From contig NW_004624801.1 of assembly GCF_000247695.1 (NCBI RefSeq), positions 1,526,875-1,590,874 on the forward strand: a stretch of DNA of 64,000 nt. The letters run 5' to 3'. This DNA comes from Heterocephalus glaber. Taxonomy: Eukaryota; Chordata; Mammalia; Rodentia; Bathyergidae. A model generated the notes under the pieces. It made no database searches, was not told the origin of the DNA, and worked only from the letters and a program-made list of their open reading frames with translations. Position 1 is the stretch's first letter, and the number at the start of each line of letters is the position of its first letter. Below are positions 45,316 to 56,565 of this stretch, piece after piece. The position numbers and the translations under genes were made by a program.

Positions 45316-47029
45316 TGTTCTAGATGAAAATAAATTATTTTTAGAAGCATGCAAAATGACATTGGAAAAATAAATGAATATACTGACTGTGGACCCGTCA
45401 CCCACAAGGTTAGATAGAGTAAGAGTTAGGGGAAAAACTGAAACTCAAATATCAAGTTGGCTCTGGATTGTGTGGTGTTGAATGGCCTAGTGGGTACTTT
45501 GGAATTTATTCTTTAGATTTCCAAGTAACATCTACTAATTTTTACTACTGCATGATATATAAATCTCTGCTATTTCTATTGCTATATTTAGATAGATATA
45601 ATATTTAAATATAAATATTTATATTTCCACATATATTTTATTCATTTATAGTTTAGAAAAATATTTGGGCAGCAGAATGACCTATTGCAAAGTTATCACA
45701 GTTCGGGAGGAGGGGAATGCTGAGAGTTGGAATATAGACTGAACAGGACAACACAGATTAAGAGCAATTTTAAAAGTAGATTAATATCTGCACAGTTCTC
45801 AGCTGAAATCTGTGTAAGTGGTAAGACATCAATAAATATTAGTTAGGTTGGGTTTTTTTCTTTTTTCTCACAAGACTTGAGGAGTGATTATGTTGAAGAT
45901 GATAGAGTGGAAAAACTAGAAATCAGTCTTAGGCATACTGTCTGTTGTTGTTTTTAGATTTGTTTTTGCTTTCTTAAGTTAATTGAATCATGTTTTACCC
46001 AGGCATCTAAAACAGAAGAACACAAGTGTACATTCATCCCATAAATACAGCAAATTCTTGAGCTAATAAAGGAAGACATTGTATTTATGAAGTCTCCTTT
46101 CATTAAGAGGGACAGTGCGCACTGGACATTGAATTCTCTCATTTTGTGGTTTTGCCTTGAATCATCTTTACCCTGGTACTAAGCAGAAACCTACATATTA
46201 AACACTCCTTGGACGAAATCTTCTTTACAATTTTTGCTAGCCTTTGGATTTAGTAACCAGTAATTCTGCAGGCAGGCAATCTCTATTTGGAAATTAAGTA
46301 TGGAAGAAGACAATACCCTGGAACATTTCCTTCTTTCTGAGGGACTTTAAGTCCTTGTAAATTAGGGACATTAGACAATATCTCTGCCCTTAACTGAGTG
46401 CATGGCTCAAATCTGCTCATAATTATCTCAATGTTGTTTCCACTTGGGAGTTGATGCTTTGGAATTACATGAATATAATCATCACATAGTCGTAAGTTAT
46501 TTCTCTTCTGGGACTTCTGTTGAAAAAGAATTTTTCAATAAAATAGATTGCTGACTTTGGCTGCTTGGCATGAGGAGCAAGGCAGTGAAGATAAACTTAA
46601 TTTTATTATAATCATTATTAAATAAAGATTTGGTGAAAGAGCGATGGTATATTTTTGATAGAAATTACAAGAAATTTATGTAAATAACCATGTAGATGTT
46701 ATACATCCCTTAGGCTCCAAAAAATATTCTAAGTCACTACAGCGTTTTTAGAAACATGATTTTTTATTTATTTGAGAATTTATCAATCTGAGGGTTCTCA
46801 TTAAATTGGGCCCAAACTGAAAAAGTATTTTCAAGTTGAGAAGCTAGCTTTCAAAATGTAAACATCTTATTATAAAAAGATGACATTTCCTTTCAAGAAC
46901 TAGGTTTTTAATCCCAAGATTATAGTTTAATTTTTATTGTGGCATGCACCTACCTGACAGTGTCCTTGGCTCCTGTCTCTGGTAGTTAGGGTGTTTTGTT
47001 TCCTATTCACCGGTATTAAATCTGAGTAA
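45316..47029. other. Anonymous non-coding sequence
   Basis: AT-rich, no gene or repeat assigned. Confidence 0.45.
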
Positions 47030-47215
47030 AACAGTGGAAAGAATACAAGTTCTGATGACACTGAATTTCAGTTCAAATCCTCTAGCATTTCCTCTTTATA
47101 TTTGGTATTAAGTAAGTTACATTACCTCTCTGAGCCTCAATGACCCTGTCTAAAACAGGGATCATAATTACTTCAAAAGACTATTATAAATATTAAATGA
47201 CAAAAGTCACGGGAA
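47030..47215 (+). mobile_element. MIR SINE, sense
   Basis: 'cagttcaaatcctctagc', 'gtaagttacattacctctct', 'gagcctcaatgaccctgtc', 'aacagggatcataattactt', 'ttataaatattaaatgac' follow the MIR consensus. Confidence 0.85.
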
Positions 47216-50200
47216 AATGAATTCTAGAGTACAAATTCTTGCAGAATATGCAATGGTCAATGCAAACTAAACACTGAAGAAGGGTCTGAAATTTGACTAA
47301 AAGGCAGAACTATAAGAAACCAAGACTAACTTATAATGTTCAAGGAGAAAGAGTTAAACAGTATACGGTGTAACACCTAGAAGGGAGGAAAAAGATTTTC
47401 ATAAGGCATCACAGTAATACATCAAAGCTTAACAGGAGGAGAAGGGAGGACAGAGAAGGGGATATGAGAGCTGAAATCTGAAGCTTACCTGACCACCTTA
47501 TTATCTCTTTAGAAATTAAATTTCAAGTAATCAGCAACTGGTGATGATCGCTTGGTTTTCCTAGCACAAAGGCCAAGGAGCTCCATTAAGTACCTGGACA
47601 TATTACCTACACCAGCCAAATCTATATCCTCTATCAACTAAGAATTCAGCCACCTATCCTGGGTGATGTAGAAAGTTTCTTAAGTGCAGGGAAATCGCCG
47701 GAATGCAATTTGTAGGCCAAGTGAGAAAAAAAAAAAAAAGTTAAAAAGTAATACTTTTCCTCCCTTTGGTAAAAAGTCTGCTGATGTGTTCTTAATTCTC
47801 TTGCTATTTTACATTAGAGCATCGATACTTAATGTGCAGAAGTTATTTGACTTAAAGGCATTTGTGGCTTCAAATTACTTTCCACATTCAGACTCCAAGT
47901 TTGCTGGCTACTACAGGCTCTCCACTTTGGCCTGTGGGACAAGAGATCATTCTGAAAGGGCGCATATTCCTTCCTATTAAGACAGAGTGAGAGGAAAATA
48001 GAATGCAACACACTCATCTAGGCGAATGCAGCTATTGAAGTTGGTTGTGTTTAAGGGAGTATTTTGGGACAAATTATTCAGTGGCTTGTCACATCGTGGG
48101 ATTTATTTGCAATAGCCCAGAATTATCAGATCATTGCTATTTCTTCACTGCATCTGCTGTGTGAGTTAGTTTATAAAACACGCCAAGGGAACAAGAAAAG
48201 GGGGGAGACAACCTCCCTCCCCACCCAAGTTGTAAGGGTAGCTGGTTTATTTTACTTGTTACTAATATCAACTTTATGGCACATTTTTGTCTGCTAAAAA
48301 ATAAAGAAAAAATTGGTCTGTATGAATCTATCCAGTATATTATTTATAGTTTTGTGGCCAGAGCTCTTTATGATAAAAATATAAAATGTTCCTGTAAAAA
48401 TTCCTTATTTTAAATAAAAAACACCTTTTTCTCCCCCAGTTTAGATCAGCTCATATTTTACTCCATGGCCACCAAACATTGAAAAAGTTCCTTGACATTT
48501 ATCAATAGCCCAGGCTTCGACATGCATTTTTAAGGCCATACTTTAAATCCACTTTTTGATTGCAAAATAACTTATTTCCCCTGTCTGGCTAATTAACTGA
48601 TATGACACTAATCCTTTGCACATCTGGTACTAAATGTGTGCTCATTTGGGCTCCCCAATGAGGAAGTGTGGCCAGCCAGCGACATTGAGTGTGCTTGATT
48701 TCACTTTAAAATCTTCACTCTCTGGAATTAAAATCTTGAGATAAAACATCTGGATTTCAAGGGTATCCCTGGGGAGTGAAAGTTATAGTTCTATAGAATA
48801 CATATTGCACATAATATGGTCATGTTATTTCTATATTAGCACCACTTCAGCCGGTGCCTGTGTTAGCATGTCAGTCTCCTCACACGTCATTAATAAACAG
48901 GTAATTTCATAACTGATTTCCAGCTAGTGTCATGTTGAAAACCACCTGGGTTTTAGTTTTCAATAACATTAAAATGATAGGCTAGAGGGAGGTCATAATT
49001 ATTAAACTGGGACTCATTTAATTGAATAATGAATTGAATCAGCAAAACAAATGCATATGCAAAAGGATAAAAGACGTTTCCAGCCCAATGGATAGGTCCA
49101 GATCCACTCATAAAAATGTGACTGTTCCTTTCCCTTCCCCTTACCAAATGTACACATTTGCAGTTATTCTGAAACGGTGCCCGCTGCCTCCGGGAAAGCT
49201 TTAAAAATATGAAGGAAACAGCCATTAGTGAGGGGGGAAACACTCTACTTTGAAAACTGTAACATGTGAAATTATGTCTGTGATATGCTTATGTATTCAC
49301 TGAATTTTAAATGAAGATCGCATGTTCAGTGTCATTAACGATGAAAAGCACACTTGGAAAGGTGACCCACCATCACAGCCTATAGATCTAGCCGAATGTG
49401 CAACAACAGACAATAAACCCATTGTTCGATGTAATTGAAAAGCATAATTGTCATATAACCCACCTCTTGGCCTATACTGGGCTTTTTTATTTTTATTTTT
49501 TAAACCTTGATGTTATCTTCCAGGTCTCCTGCCTCATACACTGGAAAGCAGCTGTGCAGGGCCATGGTCCTTCTTCCACAACACCAGAGAGGAGCCTGCC
49601 CCATGGTTTTCTTGGGGCCTCTCAGTCTTGTAATGTGTTTCTAGAAGAATTTTTAATTTTCTTCATGACCCAAGGCTAATGGCTTAATATTTTGGTTGTT
49701 ACCTACTACTCATGTGAAATTTTAATAACAACATGGGTTAGAATGAATGCAAAGCATGATTTCGGCGTTGGTTCTGTTCTGCCCCTTTTTCTTTGCTTCT
49801 CAGACTAGAGGAACAAGTTGCATGCCACCAATTTCTCTTTGAAATTTACCCCAGTCTCAACTCTGTAAAGACCCACTTTTCTGCTTCCCCACTATGTTCT
49901 GAAGAGGACAGTTCATAGAAAATTGACCCTTAGTGGTTTAGGGTAAATCGTATTAGAGATTTGGAAATGAAGAAAACTAGTTCCAAAATTTCCTTTGTTT
50001 TGTGTTTTTATAACAAAAACTGTGAGAAATTGTTCACTTTCCATCTAAACTTTAGCCATCCTTGAGTACTCAACACAATACGTGTATTAAGAGACATGCA
50101 CTAATTTGTTCTCTCAACTCAATTTTATAGTTGAACAAAACCAGACTCAAGCTAAAAAGAATTGTCAATAATTGCCAAATATACCACAGTGGTTAAAGTG

Positions 50201-50329
50201 GCACAAAGATTAGCACTTTCATGCTTCCAAAGGGAAAACAGTATTACATTAAAATACCTTACCTAGGCTAGACTCCACAGGTATGTTGAAATGCAAGCTT
50301 CCAAAACATGCAACACTTATTGATTAAAT
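47216..50329. other. Long repeat-poor tract
   Basis: About 3 kb in which I recognise no interspersed repeat, unusual for this window. It contains AT-rich motifs such as 'ggctaattaactgatatg' (48586) and a Pit/Oct-like 'atgcatatgcaaa' (49049). No exon can be supported. It might include conserved non-coding DNA, which needs alignment to test. Confidence 0.4.
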
Positions 50330-50394
50330 GAGGTGAGATGATTAAAGCAGGAATTTACTACAGATCTGTAAAAAATATCACCACATATTTAACT

Positions 50395-50512
50395 TTTAAA
50401 TCAACAGACAAAATCATATGTTCTTATGTACAAGGTGACATTTTGAAGAGTGTATACATTGTGGGATGACTAAATCTGGCTAATTACTGTATACACAGCC
50501 TCTTAAAGTTAT
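50395..50512 (-). mobile_element. L1MA-like fragment, antisense
   Basis: 'cttatgtacaaggtgacatt', 'gtgtatacattgtgggatg', 'actaaatctggctaattac' match the antisense L1MA 3' UTR. Confidence 0.65.
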
Positions 50513-50584
50513 CATATTTTTAGTGAGGACAACTTATTATCCATACCCTTAGCATTGTTTTGGAATATAACATTTCACCATTTA

Positions 50585-50945
50585 CCACAGTCTCCGTGAT
50601 GTCTATTAAATTTCTTGAACTGATTTCTTCTATCGCAGTATGACCTACAACAGCCAAGATAGGGAACCAACCTATATGCCCATCTGAGGACAAATAGATA
50701 AAGAAAACATGGTAGATGTACATAGTGGAATACTATTTTCAAAGAAAATCTTGTCATTTGTGACAACATGGATAAACCTGGAGAACCCTGTGTTAAGTGA
50801 AATGAGCCAGACACAGAAAGATAAATAATGAGTGATCTCACTCACATGAAATCTAGAAAAGTTTATTTTATAGAAGTAGAAAATAGAAAGAAGGTTACCA
50901 GAGGGTGAAGGAGATTGCAGAGGTCAAGAAGGGCTTGTTTAAGAG
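50585..50945 (+). mobile_element. L1MA-like ORF2 end, sense
   Basis: 'caacagccaagatagggaac', 'tggtagatgtacatagtgg', aatactattttcaaag, 'gtgacaacatggataaacc', 'taagtgaaatgagccagac', 'gagtgatctcactcacatg', 'tagaagtagaaaatag' reproduce the order of the L1 ORF2 C-terminal coding region and the start of the 3' UTR. Stops are present, so it is dead. Confidence 0.85.
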
Positions 50946-51148
50946 ATGTTGGTTAAAAGAGAGGATTTTTTTTTTTTAAGAAAAGAGAGCTTTCTTCAGA
51001 GATGGGTTCAGTTACTTTCATGGATTTGAAGATGTGGAAGCAGAGCCAATGACCAATGAGAGTTTAATATACTACAATCCTATAACCAGTAAGTATTAGA
51101 GAACGATTTGATAAACAATGGGACTTTGGAGCCGAAGTCCTTAACAGT

Positions 51149-51567
51149 TGCTATGGTTTAGTTCTCAAACAACCCCTAAAGGCCAGTTGATGGGCTTTTG
51201 AGAAGCAATCTGATCATGAGCGTGCTAACCTCATCAATAACCCATTCATAGCTGAATGGGCTGTTAGGAGGTGGGGCCTAACTGAAAAAAGTGAGTCACG
51301 TGGGCATGACACAGAGTCTAAACCTTACACCTGGGCCCTTCCTCCCTTACTCTCTCACTCTCTTGCTCTTTCTTCTTCCGGGCTGGCAAGCGATTAGTAG
51401 CCTTCCTGCTCCACACCCTTGCACCATGATGCTTCTGCCTTGCCACAGCCCTAAAAGCAGTGGGCCCAGCCAACCATGGACTGAAACTCTGAGACCATGA
51501 GCCAACATAAACCCTTCCTCCTGATTTTCTTATGTAATTTGGTCATTGGGATGAAGAGGTGAATACA
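51149..51567 (+). mobile_element. MaLR LTR, sense
   Basis: Starts TGCTATGGTTTAGTTCTC. It contains 'ttaggaggtggggcctaa', 'ctgaaactctgagaccatg', 'agccaacataaacccttcc' and ends near 'gatgaagaggtgaataca'. This is the standard MaLR (THE1/MST-like) layout. Target duplications are not evident. Confidence 0.8.
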
Positions 51568-52214
51568 CCTCTGTGTGCCACACCACCAACTTAGGACTGC
51601 TAGTTGTTCAGTGTTTGAAGGGTCAAGGGCAAACAACATGCTGCAACTTGACAACATAGGAGTTTATTTCTTCTGCTCTGGAAGTCAGTCCTAACTTGTA
51701 AATAACAGGGAAAAATATTTTGTCAATCCATTTTTTTTCAAGATACAAAAGACATTTTATTACACATTCTAAACTTCCCCTTTCCAATCTACAAAATGCA
51801 TATAGGTGCAGTTGCCTGACAAATGTGTTGGTGTATGCACAATATATCTATTTTCAAATTCATACTTCCTAATTATTTGGTGCCTTTATGTCATTCTAAG
51901 TTACATCATTGCTCTCTACTTAGAGACTGAGGGTGCATCTACCATGACATTGTACATGCTATGGTTCAAAAATTAATGTCATATTTGCCTGAAGCTTTCT
52001 GCTTATTACGTGGAAGCTTTGTCTATAAGCTGAAATACAGTTACCCTAATATCTGTTGATTCTTTTTCATTCATTGACTCAGACAATTTGTACCATATAC
52101 AGTACAAAAATCAAAATCTTGGAAGTGAAACATATTACATGTGAAAAATGAACATTTTAAGAGTTTTACTTAACAGATATTTATGCATCTGAGTGGAATT
52201 CTTGGAGTCAAGGA
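51568..52214. other. Anonymous spacer
   Basis: No gene or repeat assigned. Confidence 0.4.
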
Positions 52215-52229
52215 TTAAAAAATACTATG

Positions 52230-52527
52230 AGAAACTGAAAGTGCAAATAAGGACTAAAAGGTATAATAGATAATGTGAAATAGGAAGAAAGGGGGCAAAG
52301 GGGAAGGGGAAGTGGGAGGGGTAGGGGAAAGGAAAGAAGGGAATGGAATTCATATGAGAAAATGAAAAATTGGAAACAAAGTCTTTGTAAATATGGAGGG
52401 ATGGAAGGGTTGAAGGGAGGGCAGGGGAAGGGGGAAAAAAGTACCAAGAGAGATTATGTAAAGGTACAAATTTGCAATGATGAATGTCATTATATTGTAT
52501 ACCTAAAATGTACCAATAAAATTAATT
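52230..52527 (+). mobile_element. Rodent L1, 5'-truncated, sense, with 15-base target duplication
   Basis: Only the 3' UTR is present: a G/A-rich polypurine tract (about 52275-52435, broken by 'tatgagaaaatgaaaaattgg'), then 'attatgtaaaggtacaaatt', 'gatgaatgtcattatattg', 'tatacctaaaatgtacc' and an AATAAAA signal. The flanks ttaaaaaatactatg at 52215-52229 and 52528-52542 are identical, and the TT/AAAA context fits L1 endonuclease cleavage. It belongs to the same subfamily as the 12.2 and 16.9 kb copies and looks like one of the most recent insertions here. Confidence 0.9.
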
Positions 52528-52793
52528 TTAAAAAATACTATGGAGAGGAGACTAGGTAAAATCTAATTAACTCTGTTATTTAGGTCTTTACTTTCTCTAC
52601 CAACTCAGGCTTATAATCTATTTAAATCATTTTTTTTCTGCATAGTTCTTCCTAGTCTTTTGAAGGGTTTGTGCTCATATTGAAATTAATAGAAGTTATG
52701 GAATGATAAACTTCTAAAAGGAAACAACATTCTGTACATTTACAAAATTCACCAAAATGTGTGTGCCAAACTTAGTTAAGTCCTTCACTAAAT

Positions 52794-52825
52794 TAGTGGT
52801 TCTCAGTTAAGAGTGATTTTGCACC
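52794..52825 (+). mobile_element. hAT-type element, left piece
   Basis: 'tagtggttctcagttaag' followed by agtgattttgcacc matches the start of the hAT element also seen at 35.2 kb. It is cut by an LTR at 52826. Confidence 0.75.
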
Positions 52826-53266
52826 TGTCTTAGGGTTCTTCAGAGAAACAGACTCAATAGGATATATGTAGCTGTCTAAGAGGAGATTTATTATGGGAGG
52901 TGGCTCACGAAATCACGAAAGCTTGTAAGCTCCTCAATATGCTGTCTCCATGCCTAGAGAAGCAGAAAAGCCCAGGGGACAATTCAGTCTTGCTGAAGGC
53001 CTTAGAACTGGAGATGAGAATTTAGGGTGGGCAGGGATGGAAATTCTGGAGCAGGAAGGCTGGCTGCTTTGTTCTATTCAGGTGAACCACCAGTAGGTTG
53101 GCTAAGGCCCACCCACATTTGCGAGGACACATCTTCTTTAGCCTACTAATTAAAATGCTGTTCTCATCCAGAAGCACTCTCACAGATATGCCCCAACATA
53201 GTGTTTTACCAGCTATTTGTGTGTCCGGTGACCCAGTCAAGTTGACATATACTATTAACCATCACA
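52826..53266 (-). mobile_element. MaLR LTR nested in a hAT element, antisense
   Basis: The plus strand starts tgtcttagggttcttcag and ends aaccatcaca. Reading the minus strand gives TGTGATGGTTAATAGTATAT, then 'gtcaacttgactgggtcac', a typical MaLR LTR start. Flanking 5-base copies gcacc (52821-52825) and gcaac (53267-53271) differ by one base. Removing it restores the hAT sequence in order, so it is younger than the hAT element. Confidence 0.85.
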
Positions 53267-53461
53267 GCAACCCAGTCCAAGAGACACTTGGCAATATTTC
53301 GGCACAGTTTTAGGTGTGACAACTGGAAGGATGGGAGCTGCTACTAATATCTGGTGGGTAGAGAGTAGAGATCCTGCTAAACATCCCACAGTGCACAGGT
53401 AGCTGCATCACAGATGTTATCTCACCAGAATGTCAGTAGTGCCGGAGATAGAGAAACTTTG
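53267..53461 (+). mobile_element. hAT-type element, right piece
   Basis: Resumes at cccagtccaagagacacttgg and runs through 'gtgtgacaactggaaggat', 'atctggtgggtagagag', 'ctgctaaacatcccac' to 'agatagagaaactttg', the degraded terminal repeat. Confidence 0.82.
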
Positions 53462-54689
53462 ATATAGACTATTTAGTAGAAGCATTGATTAAGCCATTGC
53501 TTCACAAGATCCTATTAATCAGAAAGTCTTCTATAGGGCATGGATATTCCATCTAAGCCCCACATTGTTCCATTCCCAAAGCAAAATGTTATGCTCTTCA
53601 AAATCTCTAGGGAAGCTGGAAGCATACAGCTTTGGGTGAAATGTAAATTTCTTAAAATATTTATCCATCCATAAGTGGCTACATTTTTGACATTATTATA
53701 GGGTTTCTCAGTGTTCCATTTTATTAAAAAATATTTATTTGGTTTCTAAGATTACTGCTTTTCTGACCACAGAAAATTCAATTACTGAAAACTGCAGCTA
53801 TCAAATTGGTTGAAAATAAATAGCCTTTTATCCAAAGCTGGCAAAGACTGGTTTTCTTTTAATATGTAGCCATTTAAAAAAAAAATACAAATAAGAAAGC
53901 ATTTCCATTGCAAGCCGATGGGCTGCAGAGTCAAAAGCCAAGTAACATCATGCACCATCAAGTTTTATTTAAAATAGGATGAGAGCAGAGTGGGGCAGTT
54001 TAAGAAAAGAAGTCATCATAGGCCTAATTTACAATTATTTTTCTTCCTTTGTTTTACAAGAAAGAAGAAACCTGAGCCCTTTTGCCAGTGGAAATCACTT
54101 TCTCCTGCTTTCTCTCTGTCTCAGTTTGAAATGTTTAGTAATATACAGGAAATGTGGTAAGTGAGATCTACAAACGTGGGCTTCCAATATCCAGGCTAAT
54201 TATGTGCTAAGCAATCGGGATGGCAGCGGTATTGCCAGGGAACCCAAAAGGATGTTGACGCAGGATGCCTTAGTCTTTTTTTCATAGGCTTCACATTTGC
54301 ATTTAAATCTTCTCCATGACACATTTTTCCTCCTTCCTGCAAAGTACATACATCTGTGTTTCCTCAGGGAAAACCAATAAACAAGAAGAGGTAACTGAAA
54401 AATCGAAACCACATTGTGAAAGAAAGCACCAAGACTATCCACTGTGTGGATTAAATATAATATTTCCATTTCCAAATTGCTGCTGCCTCGCCACTGACTA
54501 CCAGACTACCTTCGACTTGAGTGAGGCAGATGTGAATGCAGTTTAAACCAATTTTTATATTGGGCTAAGCAAAACATCACTGGGTAACTGTGCAGCAGCA
54601 GATAATGTGTGAAATCTTCAGGGCACTATTCAACCTCTTCAAAACAATTTTCTGAGAATGAATGAGGTAGCTCCATTAGAAGACACTCT
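53462..54689. other. Anonymous, repeat-poor sequence
   Basis: No repeat family recognised. No exon can be supported. Confidence 0.45.
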
Positions 54690-54815
54690 TGACCTGGGAA
54701 TCAAGAGACATAAGTTTATTTGCTTTCTTCAATTAATCAGCTAGATGAACTTCAAGTTGTTAAACCTCAGTGAGACACAATTTCTTCATCTGTAAATAAG
54801 GTGTTTGGGAGAGTG
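54690..54815 (+). mobile_element. MIR SINE, sense
   Basis: 'aatcagctagatgaacttc', 'aagttgttaaacctcagtg' and 'caatttcttcatctgtaaat' follow the MIR core. Confidence 0.72.
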
Positions 54816-55128
54816 TCTACGCCATTTCCAGCTCCCTAATCCTTTGACTCATTGGACAGGCCTTGCCTCTGATCATCCAGTACAATCTCAGCAGCTCTGA
54901 GTGCTGGCTATCACTAGAAAGAAGCACGGTTTTCAAATGTAAGATTTTGCACCAGTGGTGATAGTGTAAGAATCTTTTTTTGCCATTTGATTTTTGCAAG
55001 AAATTTCATTTAGTTAACAAAATGAAAATTTAAGATAAGGAACAATGCTAATCACAATCTTGGAACCTGAGATTGTTGTGTGAAATGTGTTTCATCAAGA
55101 TCACTGTGCATTGCCTGAGAAAACAAGA
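54816..55128. other. Anonymous spacer
   Basis: No assigned feature. Confidence 0.4.

Positions 55129-55184
<56 letters not shown>
55129..55184. repeat. (CT)n(CA)n compound microsatellite
   Basis: A CT array joined to about 20 CA units. Confidence 0.96.
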
Positions 55185-55185
<1 letters not shown>

Positions 55186-55770
55186 CTCCCTGAAATGATC
55201 CCTCTTTTAGGAGAGTGGGAGGGGATTGGCAAAGAAGGTTTGACCACAGCTAAGTGTATGGTGTCCGTGACAAAGCACGTGATACCTAGAGCAGACGGAA
55301 CCACCACTATGCAGCAGGCAAAGCCAGGACTAATCAGGCAAAGGCTGACTTCATGAGAAGTTCCCCCCGAAATGTAAAAACATAACCGCTTGGTCTGTTT
55401 TCCCATCTCCCTTGGTTAGGGCAGGACCACAGCCTCTCAGTTTTTACTGCCTGGTTTTGTGGTCTTATTGAAGGGTAACATGACGACAGACAGTAACGGT
55501 TCTTGGTCCTTCCATTTTGAAAATTCATGACTACATTTTTTTACGCTGCTTACTACGGTAATAGTTGTAGGTGCCAGATAAAAGGTACTGCTTCTTGCAG
55601 CTAATTCCATCTGCTTGAACCTTTATCAGTTGGTAAGAGATCATCCCAGGAAAAAACCATATTACATGTTTTTCCTCTTCTTTTCTTTTTTAAAATAAGT
55701 TAGAAAGATGAGCCAGAATACTGCACATTCTGTGTGTTTGGCAGGGAGAAGGAGAATGGAGTTCTCGTGA
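55185..55770. other. Anonymous spacer
   Basis: No assigned feature. Confidence 0.4.
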
Positions 55771-55962
55771 TTTTTTTCTTTTGCAGTACTAGAGGTTGAT
55801 CCACAGCCTTGCCCTTGTTCCACCACTGAGCTACCTCCTTAGCCCTCTCTTATTCTTTACTTTTTAAATTTTGAAACAGGTGCGTTTAGCTGCTAAATTC
55901 CTCAGGCTGGGCTGGCCCGTTTGTTCCTCCTCCCTCAGCCTCCACTATGCCCAGCTGATTTC
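55771..55962 (-). mobile_element. Composite B1-ID SINE, antisense
   Basis: The minus strand begins with a degraded B1 half (cagctgggcatagtggagg, then ctgagggaggaggaac), followed by an ID half ('gctaaggaggtagctcagtg', then a B-box remnant) and the A-rich tail (the T run at 55771-55777). Same B1-then-ID order as the copies at 1.7 and 41 kb. Confidence 0.83.
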
Positions 55963-56449
55963 ATGGAAATTTTAAATTGAAAATCGTGTGTTCAAAACAC
56001 ATCTCTAACAAGGCAGAATCATCTCGTTGTCATTGACTGCCCCATGTGTTAATATGAAAGACTGATATCATTCTGTCAAAGAGCAAAGGGCATCAGAGGG
56101 TGGAATTTAAAGCATCTTTAAAGAGCTGGGGTCAGCAGATCTTTGTTAACAGCTTCTGTTAGCAGAGCTGCCAACCTGTGCTCCATGTTTCTGGCAAGGC
56201 CACGGTGGCTGATGATTGACAGGTCTGCGATGACAGAACTCCACAGTGCAGTCTCAGATCAAGGCAACAAGAAAAAGTGGTTGGGAGGGGGGTGATGCTC
56301 CATCTTCAAAGCCTTTTTTAGCATTAAATGCATAAGTAGTTGCAATCTTTAGCTGTTGGTCATGATTGTAATGTGGACACAACAGAGTTTTAGAATTCAC
56401 ATCTGATTTAGTTAAGTGTGTCCTAAGACAGATTAAACGTGACATACAT
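55963..56449. other. Anonymous spacer
   Basis: No assigned feature. Confidence 0.4.
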
Positions 56450-56565
56450 CACAAAACCAAAGCAACTGGTAGATTCGGAAAGCAAGGGAAGAAGGTCAAG
56501 TGACTTGTCAAAAGTAGTAGGGCAGTTAACGGAAGAAAAGACTTTTGAGCCTAGATATTTATTCA
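56450..56565 (-). mobile_element. Probable MIR fragment, antisense
   Basis: 'gaaggtcaagtgacttgtc' and 'aaaagtagtagggcag' match the reverse MIR core ('aggttaagtaacttgccc ... cagctagtaagtgg'). Confidence 0.55.

Noticed and set aside
55129..55184. Z-DNA-forming regulatory element from the CA array
   Set aside because: CA arrays are very common in mammals; nothing around this one points to function.
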